From Takakia lepidozioides (taxonomy: Eukaryota > Streptophyta > Takakiopsida > Takakiales > Takakiaceae): DNA of 60,000 nucleotides. The first letter of the stretch is position 1. Each line of letters begins with the position of its first letter. Positions 21,681 to 31,812 of this stretch are shown one piece after another. The stretch is from positions 2,978,001 through 3,038,000 of the forward strand of contig CM060732.1 in the NCBI GenBank assembly GCA_030704615.1. The letters are read 5' to 3'. A program made the translations under genes and the position numbers. Under the pieces are notes generated by a model, which saw only the letters and a list, made by a program, of their open reading frames with translations, searched no databases and was not told where the DNA came from.

Positions 21681-23180
21681 ATATAGTGGGGCCAGTAGCA
21701 GGGAGTGCTCAGGGGCCAGCACCTGGTGGGAGTTCCACCATTACTACAACAGGTCCTCAAGGACCAACACCGACAGGGGGACCAACACCTGTCAGTGGGT
21801 AGGGTGTAGGGCCACAGATGGCGGTACCTCCAACACGGGCAAAACCACCTTTTCTAATATATGCAAGGAAAGGGGATCATGATGTACAATCAGCCAATTT
21901 GAGCACATGTGTATTGTGAACAATGAGAATGGCGATGATGCCAAGATGAGATTGTTTCCTTGTTCACTTATAAAGAAAGCAAGTGAATGGTATGCAAGAT
22001 TCCCTGATAATCATTTCCTAACCTAGAATGGCCTCAGTACGGCATTCCGAAACAGGTTCAGGACAAGCAAAACTGAGGACGAAGTGTATGGAAGTTTGCA
22101 ACAGTTAAAGCAAAAGAAGCATGAAACTGTTGAAGAGTACGTGGAAAAGATGGAATTGATGATGAAAAAGTTGGCTGTTGTGCCAGCACCAGGGTTACAG
22201 AAGACATGGTTTCTGAGTGGACTAAGACCTGAATTACAAAAGAAAGTGGATATGCTACCCTATAATACAGTGGAGGAGGCATTTGAAACAGCCAACAAAA
22301 TTGGGCAATTGGGAATGCTCAGGAGAGAGAAAATGGATGATGAGGACTCTGAGGAGGAGCAGATGAGGAAGAAGAGCAAGAGCTCAAAAGGAAGAGTAAG
22401 AAAAAGGAAAAGTTGAAGAGGGAAAACTATGAGAAAAGACTGGAGGAGATCTTGAAGAAGTATGCCACAGAGGCTGCAACACATTGGAGGAAGGGTGTTT
22501 GGTGTGCAAAATGCCAGAATGAAGGCCATACCACAGCTGAATGCCACATGAAGGAGAAACACTGTACTATCTGTAAAATGGATAACCATTCTACTGAGAA
22601 TTGTTATTACAACAGAAGGACAGCTGCAAGGGAACCTAGGCAAGTAAGGGTGCATCAAGTGCAGCCCCAACCAAGAAAAAACAATGACCAGGACCACTAT
22701 GGAAGGCCAGGTGGTTATAACAATGGTATGGCATGAAGAGGTAATCCAAGTGGGAATTACCAAGGCAACCTCAGAGGCAACTACCAGGGTAACCCAAGAG
22801 GGAATTACTAGCCAGGGAATCAGGATTATAGAAATAATCCCAGAGCAGACCAAGGGCGAGGACCCAATGGTGAAGAACTGTGTTACTATTGTAATCAGGC
22901 AAGACATCGCAAAGCAGCCTGTCCATTCTGGATCAGACACCAGAATCCTGTGAATGAGGGCCCCGTGGTGGCAGCTCACATGGTTAGGGAAGACGAATCG
23001 CATGGGCACATGAGGCCCACAATGACCTTGTCAATGTATGATGGTGGTATCATTGATGGGCATGACATTGTCGTCAGCTCCACCAAGGGCACCAGAACGA
23101 CCGCATTGCAGTTTATCTGGAGGTGCCGCGTCAATAATGAGCTTGTTTTGAGGGCTATCGAAGTTCCGTCGACTTGGTGA
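21681..23180 (+). pseudogene. Retrotransposon gag with three CCHC knuckles and EDES domain
   Basis: The capsid segment is broken by stops and shifts but shows KASEWYARFPDNHF and STAFRNRFRTSKTEDEVY, then LKQKKHETVEEYVEKMELMM, typical of the retrotransposon gag family. A basic region follows, then knuckles CAKCQNEGHTTAEC, CTICKMDNHSTENC and, after an NYQGN-type repeat, CYYCNQARHRKAAC. In the last frame TGA at 22734 and TAG near 22809 are the only interruptions before the EDES domain and the final stop at 23180. Gag forms the particle and binds RNA. Confidence 0.78.
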
Positions 23181-23399
23181 CGCCCATGTAGAAGGCGGAA
23201 GGGCTTAGATTTGTCTGGAGTTGCTAAATGTGAGACACCGTGTTTGATCAATAAAACAACCCATCGTCCCTCACTGTGTGCTGTGTTTCATTATATTCTT
23301 GTGGTCTCATTTCTACAATGTCTCTGTCCACATCAATATATCAGAGTCAGCGATATCAGAGTCCTGAGGTGAAGGAAATCCATGTACGAGTAAAAGAAC

Positions 23400-24170
23400 A
23401 TGGACATGCCCAAGCTCGGAAATGCGGCACCGCATTTCATTTTTCTCCATGCAGCGATTTCTGGCAGCTCCCACTCCCCCGTTCTGGTCGTAACGGAAAT
23501 GTGGTACCGCATTTCATTTCTTGACATGGCATTTCCATACTTCGAATTCCAAATGCGGCCGCATTTCCATATTGGACCTTGAGTTGTCCAAGCATGTCCA
23601 ATCGCCAATGCATGTCCATGTCCGTTCTGGAAATGTGGCACCGCATTTTTGTCCAGCATGATGGAATGCGGTGCCGCATTTCTGTCGAAGGGTCTGGAAT
23701 TGGACAAACAACGATGTCCGTTTTGGAAATGCGGCACCGCATCTCCATGTCCGTCATCGAAATTTCTTATTGGACAATGGAATGCGGTGCCGCATTTCCG
23801 TCCAAGGGTCTGGAATTGGACAAACATCCATCTCCAAAATGGAAATGCGGCACTGCATTTCCATGTCTGCCATGGAAATAACGTGTTCGACCTCCGAATG
23901 CGGCGTCGCATTTCCCATTTACCTTCATGGAAGGAGCTGGCAATCGGCAAAACTTTCGTGTCGAAAACGGAAATGCGGCACCGCATTTCCGTTCAGCCGA
24001 ACAGTTTCTGATGTCCAAACCAGGAAACGGAAGAATTGTTCTTGCCCCGGTTTTGGAAAACGGTGCCGCATTTCCAAACGAGGTTTTTGCAGTTGCCACA
24101 TTTCCGTATTTCCGTTCCGACATGGAAATGTGGTGCCGCATTTCCAGTTTTGGGAAGGACGTGGTTTGGA
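23400..24170. repeat. Palindrome-word array, ATGCGGCRCCGCAT type
   Basis: About a dozen copies of GGAAATGCGG-YRCC-GCATTTCC-like palindromes lie 40-90 bp apart. The spacers are not related and several contain TCCGTTC or GGAATTGGACAAAC. It uses the same word as the arrays at 39104-39870 and 40318-40570. Frames seen across it are repeat artefacts. Confidence 0.88.
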
Positions 24171-24182
24171 AGATGGTGTCGT

Positions 24183-24935
24183 TTAGAAGCACATGGGAGA
24201 GGGGACATCAACAACGGTGAGAATTTCCTTTATATACTCTGGAAGAGAATGTAAATGTACGTCCATTCCTTCCAGGAGACTAGAAATGCCCCCCAAGCGA
24301 CCAGGAGGAGGCAGCTCGAAAATAGTATTACCATCAAAAGATTCCGGCAAGAATGCCACCCTCTGAATATTGAAAGTGCTCCAGTCTATCCCCCTCAACT
24401 CACTCTTGAAACCTGCCATCCCTCCCATGGCTTTCAGTTTAGGAATGACACTGGTGATCTCCTCCACATCTGCTTCTACAGGTGGACATGGCTGATCCAC
24501 GGGCGGTATTGCACATGTGTCATCGGAGGATGAGTCCGAAAGCTCAACTACAGTGTTAACGGTACTCGTCTCCTTCTTGACAACCACGGGTGTTTTCTCT
24601 TGGGCCACTGATGCTGCCGTGCCAGGAGTAAGGAAAGATCCTGCAGACTGTCTCAGAGGGGCACTGGGCACCCTGTATCTGCCTGGAGGCACTCTCCATT
24701 GTGTGGCTGGTGCAGTATGCGAAGGTTTCTGGAACACGTACTTGAGAAGTTTTCCATTGGCATCGTACACTTCCCTTTGAAGGAATAGAGTTCCATTTTC
24801 CAACCGAAACTGCGTTGCGAGGACGTGTTCATGCACCAGCGCAAAACCATCATCTTCCACCTCGTAAGAAAATGGCACAGGGTGGTCCTCACTGAAGAAG
24901 TCCGCGTCAAGGGAGCCCATGGCCTGGGAGGCCAT
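24183..24935 (-). pseudogene. MULE3: N-terminal exon of a MULE-family protein
   Basis: The minus frame from about MASQAMGSLD matches the N-terminal half of MULE1 and MULE2. It has FLQREVYDANGK and WRVPPGRYRVPSAPL, an acidic serine linker with VELSDSSSDDT, then LRGIDWSTFNIQRVAFLPESFDGNTIF and SSLLEGM. Homology ends at the point where MULE2 reads GMLTNMNRKHDGHPW. Beyond it lies palindrome array, so the Cys/His module, DDE core and SWIM finger are missing. It may be a truncated element or a free N-terminal DNA-binding protein. It is divergent from the methyltransferase-like gene starting at 25571. Confidence 0.68.
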
Positions 24936-25570
24936 ATGTCGATGTTGCTTCAGAAAGTAGAGTTCACAGTCCGACCGTGCTTGTGAATGCAAATTGTGTG
25001 GGAGCGGAGTTTTTGGCGTCCTCACAGAGAATTGCAGGTATCGCTCCGGCTTGCAGATCTCCTAACGCGGGTTTCCACTTCTGTGAAATGTCTCCCCATG
25101 CAAACCAAGCGCATGGTCATAATGTCAGCCCTAATCCTAGAATCCAACTATTTTTTCACAAGTGCCCCACCAGTGCATTCGTTGACAGATTGACTGACAG
25201 AGCCGCCGTTTGGTTGTCATGTCAGAGAGGCCAGAAGAGATGCCCATTTCCATTTAATTTTAACTGCACCTACACCGCTATACAACTGTACACACTTGAC
25301 ATTCCTCTGGAACATGCCAGAATAACGAACTTTTTCAGATGGGAGGTGATTAGACCCCAACGGTTTTTGAATGGATGAGGATCCAATGATCTCCGCCGAT
25401 ATTTCATAACGATTAGATGGACACGTGTTCGCCATGCATGTGGAATGAGTCAGTGGCGCACTGAACGTTGCGAGCGAACATCTTGGCGTTGAAGGCCTTG
25501 CGATGAACCTCCCATAGTCCTCTTTTTTCCCTCTTCTCGTTATTGTCTTTGCAACCCTGGATTCTGCAGA
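24936..25570. promoter_or_regulatory. Divergent intergenic region
   Basis: About 0.6 kb between the MULE3 N-terminal exon (minus) and the ParB/methyltransferase-like gene (plus). It likely holds both promoters; I see no clear TATA box and no palindrome word. A splice acceptor TTCTGCAG at 25563-25570 could mark an upstream non-coding exon. Confidence 0.4.
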
Positions 25571-28500
25571 GACGGTGACCCCATTCCGAGGGAGAAGCAA
25601 GCGTCGAAGAACACTTTATTTCACATCAAAGAAGCAAAGGGCACGCGCTAAGGAGAGGATGAGGAAGGCGAGACGGGAACTTAGAATGGGAGAAGAAACA
25701 TCCGGCGTAGAGGAAGACGAAGGGCAGAACAGGATTCTGCAACCGCAGTGTGGAGAGGAAGGTCTTGAAGTGATCCCGGAGGCGACCGATGAGCAACCTC
25801 CAATAGAAGGGGGGGAGGACGAGGAAGTGAGCTGGGCTAGGGAGGAAGCACTGCGAGTAGAGAAACGGGTCTTCAAAGAGCAGGGAGAACAAACGGACGC
25901 GGAAACGATGCCGTCTGCCCTTGTTTCGCACCATCGGGACCTCCTTGGAAGCATGCTACCTCCAGACGAAATGGAAAGATTGAATGCGTCAGGAGCATCA
26001 TCAAGTGCAAAGAAGAAACCGGAGGTGGCTATGAACTCTCTTTCTCTCTCTGTGATTCTTTCTGGTTCTTATTAAGCATTGAGGTCGACATCAACCTTGC
26101 GTCAACGCAAGGTTGAAGTCGACCTCCCAAGTGTATATATTGTGCATGAAAACAGTGCAGATGCTGCTCTACAATCAAGCTAGACAGACATGGATGCTTG
26201 CGACGCATCATCAAGTTCGAAGAAGAAGAAGAGACATCAATCAACTTTTCCTGTAGCTTTTGTGTTTGTTCAACACCGATCCGAGAGCTCGCAATCAACC
26301 TTGCGTCAACGCAAGGTTGATGCCTACCTCCATTGTGTATGATAGAACTTCTAGTGAAACGAACAGATGCCGCACATGAATCAACATTGCGTTGACGCAA
26401 GGCTGGTTTTGATGAGTTTTTTGTTCAATGGAGGCGTCCGATCTCTCATATCCTGAAATGTAAGGTAGCGAAAGTTGATTAGTTGAAGCTCCCAAAAGAA
26501 CCCTGCGTCAACGCAAAGCACTTTTTTGCTTGAAAAGTCTTTCCTGTATGCTTTTCAGTCTAAACTACATCCCCATCAATCAACCTTGCGTCAAAGCAAT
26601 GTTGATCCATGGGTGCTCAATCTGTCACTCACAGATAATTCATTCTGTGCAGAGGAAAAGAAAAAAGAAATCCGAGGGGGAAGATTTGGCCGCGTCAGAA
26701 GGTGAAGGTGAGGAAGATGCATTGGAGGGAAACTATGAAGACAAGGCCGAGGAGATAATTGGTGGGCAAAAAGTGAACTCGTCGAAGGTGATTCTGTCGA
26801 TGGAGGTTCCGGGCGGAAACCTGGTCATTCCGCTGTGCAGGATGATCTCCATGCCCGCTGTTCGACCGGCTTTGAGGAACGATATAACGAAGTTGAAGAA
26901 CGACTTTGTTCATGGCTATGTCAAGGGATCAGCAGTGTTCTACGTATCCACTATGAACACGAAAGGAGAGGAGTGTCTTGTAACAGAGGACATTCAACAA
27001 GGTTGGGATGCATGCTGGCGGGATGTAAACAGGGAGTTCGAGTTCAAGCTGTCCAAAAAGGCCTCCACAAAAGCATTCATGGAAAAGATGTTTTTTGTCT
27101 GGGATGGGAACCACAGACTGCTTGTTTGGATGGATTACATTTCAAGCTTGCACTCGGACGACATCGAATGGCACTGGAGCGTGGTTTCCATGGTTCTCGA
27201 TCACAAAGGACATGTCACGCAGCTCTTGACAGCCATGCACGACATAAACAAGTAAGTTTCCAACTTTGTGTCTGTTACTTGTTTCGACAATTTGAAATCA
27301 TCTTATGAGTTGAAGGTTTTTCCAGGTCCAATGAAACATCTCATGTGACGACCAATCTGTGCCACACTCTATTCCGCATCCAGAAGGTAGGGCTGATGCC
27401 ACTGGAGTCATTCACGAACGTGCTCAGTCCTCAGCAGATGAAGAGGTGTGCTGAGAAGAAGACAAGCACATGGTACAGCTTGACAAGGGAGGCTTTTCTT
27501 GAGTACATGTACACTGTAAGCTTTTTGACACCTTTTGCCTGTTAATACTGCAAATTTTGTGATGAAATTGCAGTCTTTGATTCTTTTTACCTGTTATGTA
27601 TGCAGCAAGAAATAGCAGAAACTGGATTGAAGGCGAAAGCAGAGTACTATGATTCCCACACAGAAGAGCAGCGGTCTGCAACTGGGCTTGAGGACATTAT
27701 GAAGTTTGAGATGAAAAATCAAAGGAAGAACCTCATGAGTGCATTCGACAAACAGATCCGGATAGCAGACCCAGGTCTTGGCACGGAATTTCTGGAACAG
27801 GTGAAAGCACACTATGATAAGTATGGCTCCAAGCCAGAAATGACTCAAGAGAAACTACATCGCCTTTCCATTTCAATGGTGGACAATGCAACCAAAATCA
27901 GGTGGTTGGAGATATGGAATTCGGATCCTCTTGTGAGAGACACGAACATGTTCCCAACTCCAGAGAGGGACCCGAAGACACAAGCAATAAGAGTTGTTAG
28001 CGACCACACATTCGACCAGTGGCTACACAAAGCCACATTCTGGAGCCAGGTAAGGTTTGAACCAAACCATTTTCAGACATTTTTGATGCTCCGTAACCTC
28101 TTGAAAATTCTTACGAGCTTTCTTGTTGCAGTTAGAAAAACGTGCAGTGGCTGCACTTGCTGAGTCGATGGCAGACTACAAAATCCAGATGGCTTGCCCC
28201 CGGATCACACTCGAGGCCTATATCAGGAGATGGAAGCTCGCCGTCTGGAACAACTGCTTCTTCAGGGAGTTTGAGAAAGAGAAAGGAATCTCCAGGTCTT
28301 ACGAATTCAAAAACCAGTACAACAGCGAGCAAGCAATGAAGCGAGTGTTGTATAGGTGTGACCTCCTTGAATCAAAATTGGTGCTTGAAAGGGCATGTTT
28401 CTGCAATCTTGTGTCGTTCTTTCCATAAGGAATTGCGAATTTGCAGTGCTTTGCGATATCTCTGAGGGTTCTGCATGTGCAGTCGAGCAACATTGCGTTA

Positions 28501-31367
28501 ACGCAAGGTTGATTCCCATTGTCCTGGTTTCACTTACCTATACCTGCCCATAATTCCGTTTTTCCGAATGTGAAAGGGATAAACTGACTGGAAAATCAGC
28601 CTTGCGTCAACGCAAGGTTGATGAGGTGTCAGGCTATGTAGCTTTTCCTGTGGTTTTGGGCAGTTCAAATCCAGTTCCAATGCTGCCAAGATGAACATAA
28701 GTCTGTTTTGAGTCGGTTTGAAATGCTATTTTCAACTTTAAGTGTACCAACAAACAGACTTGCGTTGACGCAAGGTTGTTTGGCGGTATGGTTTGCTGCA
28801 AATTTCCCGCAGCCATCCATCTATTTCAATACAATTGTAGGAAACTTATGATTATCAGATACCATTGACATGTGTTTCAACAGAGGATTTCAACATTGCG
28901 CCAACGCAATGTTGAATATCCGCACCAGTACATAGTCTGATGGTAGTTTTCATGCAGTGTTTTCCATTTCCTCTCAACCCTAAAACAACCTTGCGTTGAA
29001 GCAATGTTGAATCGCGCTTCCATTCGTTGTCTCTATCAATACAACATTATCATTTGGTGTTCCCCATTTCTGCTAGAATGAACATTGCGTCAACGCAAGG
29101 TTAATTCGGGATTTCAAAAGTAGAATTCTCAGTTTTGCATTCCTGCATTTCAATATCTTTTTCCGGATGTGTGTTCTATTTCGTTTTCTGATCGAATGAC
29201 TGTCTGCGTTTTTTGTATGTGATTCAGGTATATGTATCATATCCTTATACCGGGAAAGTACCTTAGCGATGACCCAGACTTCATCTATTCATGGGCTGAC
29301 CCCTCCAATAACAAGACAATGTACACGGTTGGTATTGCCAAAGACTGGAGCAAGGTGCACTTCCGAGACTGTGGGTGGTACCTCGACCTGCCAAAACACG
29401 ACACCCCATTCGATGGAGTTGTTTTGAGAAACCTGAACGACAATGCCGCAGCGATTGCCCCATTGGCTGAGAAAGACATCCAGGACAGAATCATTTCGGC
29501 TCTGGCTGCAAAAGAGCCCGAGAAAACTGCTACTCCAAAACAAAAGGGGAAGGTTGTCGGGGATCCGAAGGGGAAGGGGAAAAGTGCAGCTCCGCAAGGA
29601 CAGGGACCGTCAGAGGTTCCTGAAAGACAGCCTTCTCCCGCAAGGAGGGATAGGAGAACTTCAAACTCCAGGGAGCAAGTTTTCGAGGCGAGAGAACATC
29701 CCTCCAGGGTTTTGGGCCAGTTCAATCGTAAGGTGCTGAATGAAAGTTTTCTTTCAATGATGGAGTCGAGGAAGTCCACATTCAAAGGGGTGCCCTCGAA
29801 ATCGTGGGACATGCTTGTTTCGTTCCTCACTCAGGTGAAAACTTATGTCTAAACTGTTGTATAATAATTGTGTTTGGCAGCTTGTTGTGGCTTGTCCAGG
29901 GGATTGATCTCATGTTAGATTTGGATTGGGCTTCTTACAATGTCTCATGTTTTTGGCTGTAGGTCACAAAAAGTCCGGAATGGGTGAATGGAGTTCAACA
30001 GGCATACGCGACTGATCTTGTGGTGCTGGACATTCCTGACGGTTTTCCTGTCCCTGATGTGTTTCCTTCCAATTCGACCCCGACTTGGAACAAATCGGAT
30101 TCTCGTTACTGGCAGTGGGCTTTCTCGTTCAGCAACAAGTTCCTTTCGGACTCGGGGGCTCTTCTTCTCATGCAGTCAAAGGACATGTCGGTTCGAAGAA
30201 CTCTTTTCAGCTACATGAAAGCTTCCGGGTTTCGTGTCATCAAAACTTGGACATGCATCAATACTCTGCCTCTTACGAAGGGCGAGTTCCCGGGGCAGAA
30301 AGTGAGTTGGTTCCTTTCAATTGATGTTTCGTGGTTTTCCGGTAAATCAAAATGGTGGGTTATGTCTTTTGTCTCATTCTATCTTCGTGATTAATGACAG
30401 ACACGAGTGTTCGAAGCTTTGTGCCTGGTGAGGCGGACGGACACTCTTCCTGCTGGTGTTGCTGAGTTTCAGTTGAGGGACCTTGCAGCTCACATTGACC
30501 CCACCTGCGAGCCTGTGGAGGATGATGTTATCTTCAATTACGTCGACTCGGGTCGGACTATGAAAAGGATGAATGGTGTCCCTTGGAGAGGTGCACGGGA
30601 GAAATCTCTAGCTTTCATGCAGACTTTGGTGGAGACATGCAGCCGTCATGGTGGACGAGTTGTTGACTTGTCTATGGGCACAGGTGGGGCCCTTCACATT
30701 GTGTTTGACATATGGGCAGTGACCTTAGGGAAACCCGGTTTTTATTTCTCGTTCTTCTTGGATTTGCAGGAGCATGTTTTCATGCTTGCAAGAGTGCCGG
30801 AAGGCACTTCTTCGGCATGGAAGCTGATACGGAGCTCTTCTCAAGCGAGCTTCGTCAGCTTGAGTCGGGCACTACTTCTGCCCCATCCACAGAGGGACTT
30901 CTGGAGGAGCCCGAAGCGCCTGACGAGGATCTGGACGTGGACTCCGATTTTGAGTGTGAGTAAATTCTTGTGTACTCGTGCAAAATATGTTGCATTTCCT
31001 TGTGTCGTTCCCATTCGAGAAATAGTGGCTTTCGTTGTCTATATCTGGATGTTAACATATACCACCATTCCTCTTCTTGCTTTGCAGAGTTCAGCACCAG
31101 TCATCGAATCAGCAGACGCCTTTCGGTTTCCAAGGATACTACATGTCCCCGAGCCCCCCTAGATCCAACCGCTTGCCGGTTTACGCGGAAGCTTGCGCAC
31201 GGGTATTATCCGAACAAACACTGTACTCGCATCTCCATGAAGGTCGAGGAAAAAAAAAACGTCATGGATGTGCTGCTGTATTCATAGATGATATTGTTGT
31301 ACACTCTGGAAGTGGTTCCTTTGAAACCTCCAATATTTCTTTAGGTTCAAGTACCGAGGCTCAATAA
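25571..31367 (+). CDS. ParB-like / beta-class amino-methyltransferase-like protein, ten exons
   Basis: Exons with phase-consistent GT-AG junctions: 25571-26024, 26653-27251, 27326-27515, 27606-28049, 28132-28355, 28132 group then 29228-29834, 29963-30301, 30401-30683, 30770 to about 30954, and about 31088-31367. That gives roughly 1200 codons without an internal stop. The basic N-terminus has KRRRTLYF. Exon 2 looks ParB-like (VWDGNHRLLVW after a VIPLCRMISM strand). Exon 7 holds a motif IV-like site, VVLDIPDGFP, in place of DPPY. Exons 8-9 hold the SAM-binding motif split by an intron: VVDLSMGTG, then ACFHACKSAGRHFFGMEAD. This order (DPPY first) is that of beta-class N4-C/N6-A methyltransferases, which in phages often carry ParB domains. 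The DIPD site may be inactive. AATAAA at 31364 fits the 3' end. The last junction is the least certain; the protein may stop at 30963. Confidence 0.68.
26025..26652 (+). repeat. Intron 1 with five 26-bp palindromes
   Basis: Copies at 26091-26116, 26295-26320, 26381-26406, about 26500-26519 (partial) and 26580-26605. The consensus is arm TCAACCTTGCGT, two centre bases, then the reverse complement of the arm. The first two are perfect. Around 26190-26235 a stretch resembles the end of exon 1 (GCATCATCAAGT then AAGAAGAA), perhaps an old exon duplication. Confidence 0.88.
28356..29227 (+). repeat. Intron 5 with six 26-bp palindromes
   Basis: Copies at 28487-28512, 28596-28621, 28754-28779, 28890-28915, 28985-29010 and 29079-29104, spaced 94-158 bp. 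Same word as in intron 1. CATTGCG and CCTTGCG arm variants occur in both introns; 28890 shows a compensated change in both arms. I found none in the other introns or the exons. Confidence 0.88.
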
Positions 31368-31619
31368 ATTGTATTTTGGTTTTGCTTCCATCTCCAAACT
31401 GTTTTTCAAGTTCTTTGCGCGTTCCCGTAAGTACAGTTGGGGATTGCCTAAAATAGGTCTTCGGATTGCGGAATTGAAAAATGATTGTGTGTTGGAATGA
31501 ATGTACTGCTTTGCCCAAAAAAAATGTTTGCTTTTAATATTCAGTTCTCTAGTGGACGATCTCCTCATTCCAAAGTCATGACCTCAATCATAATTCATCC
31601 GCAAACCTGCCATTGTTCT
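31368..31619. other. 3' flank of methyltransferase-like gene, no gene
   Basis: AT-rich sequence with no supported frame, following the AATAAA at 31364. Confidence 0.5.
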
Positions 31620-31679
31620 CGGCCACAAAGAATATTCATGTGGGGGCCTTGAAGAGGGATAAAAAATTAGGACATAGGC

Positions 31680-31812
31680 GACAGCTGATCCGCGGTAATA
31701 GGGGGGGGGTAAGCACGGAATTACGGCCTGAACACGTGGAAGCTTGCTGACGTGGCGTGAGCCTAGCCAGGCTCACAGGCTCACAGGCTCACGCGGCCAG
31801 GCTCACGCACAA
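31680..31812. repeat. Terminal-type words: CGCGGTAATAGGG and GGCTCACG array
   Basis: CCGCGGTAATAGGGG (the reverse complement of CCTATTACCGCG in the MULE1 right array) is followed by TGACGTGGCGTGAGCC and several AGGCTCAC units. A similar GGCTCACG/GTGAGC cluster lies at 50490-50620. This may be an element terminus. Confidence 0.45.

Larger units (their letters stand above)
20301..23260 (+). mobile_element. Gag-only LTR-type element
   Basis: A candidate primer binding site is followed by two unassigned frames, a retrotransposon gag with three zinc knuckles, an EDES C-terminal domain, a stop at 23180 and a polyadenylation signal near 23251. No protease, reverse transcriptase or integrase is present. 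This resembles terminal-repeat gag elements that use enzymes supplied in trans; an internal deletion is the alternative. Confidence 0.6.

Noticed and set aside
23333-24192. Frames with repeated GNAAPHF or MRCRIS peptides
   Set aside because: Translation of the GGAAATGCGG palindromes, not genes. The same holds for 39104-39860.
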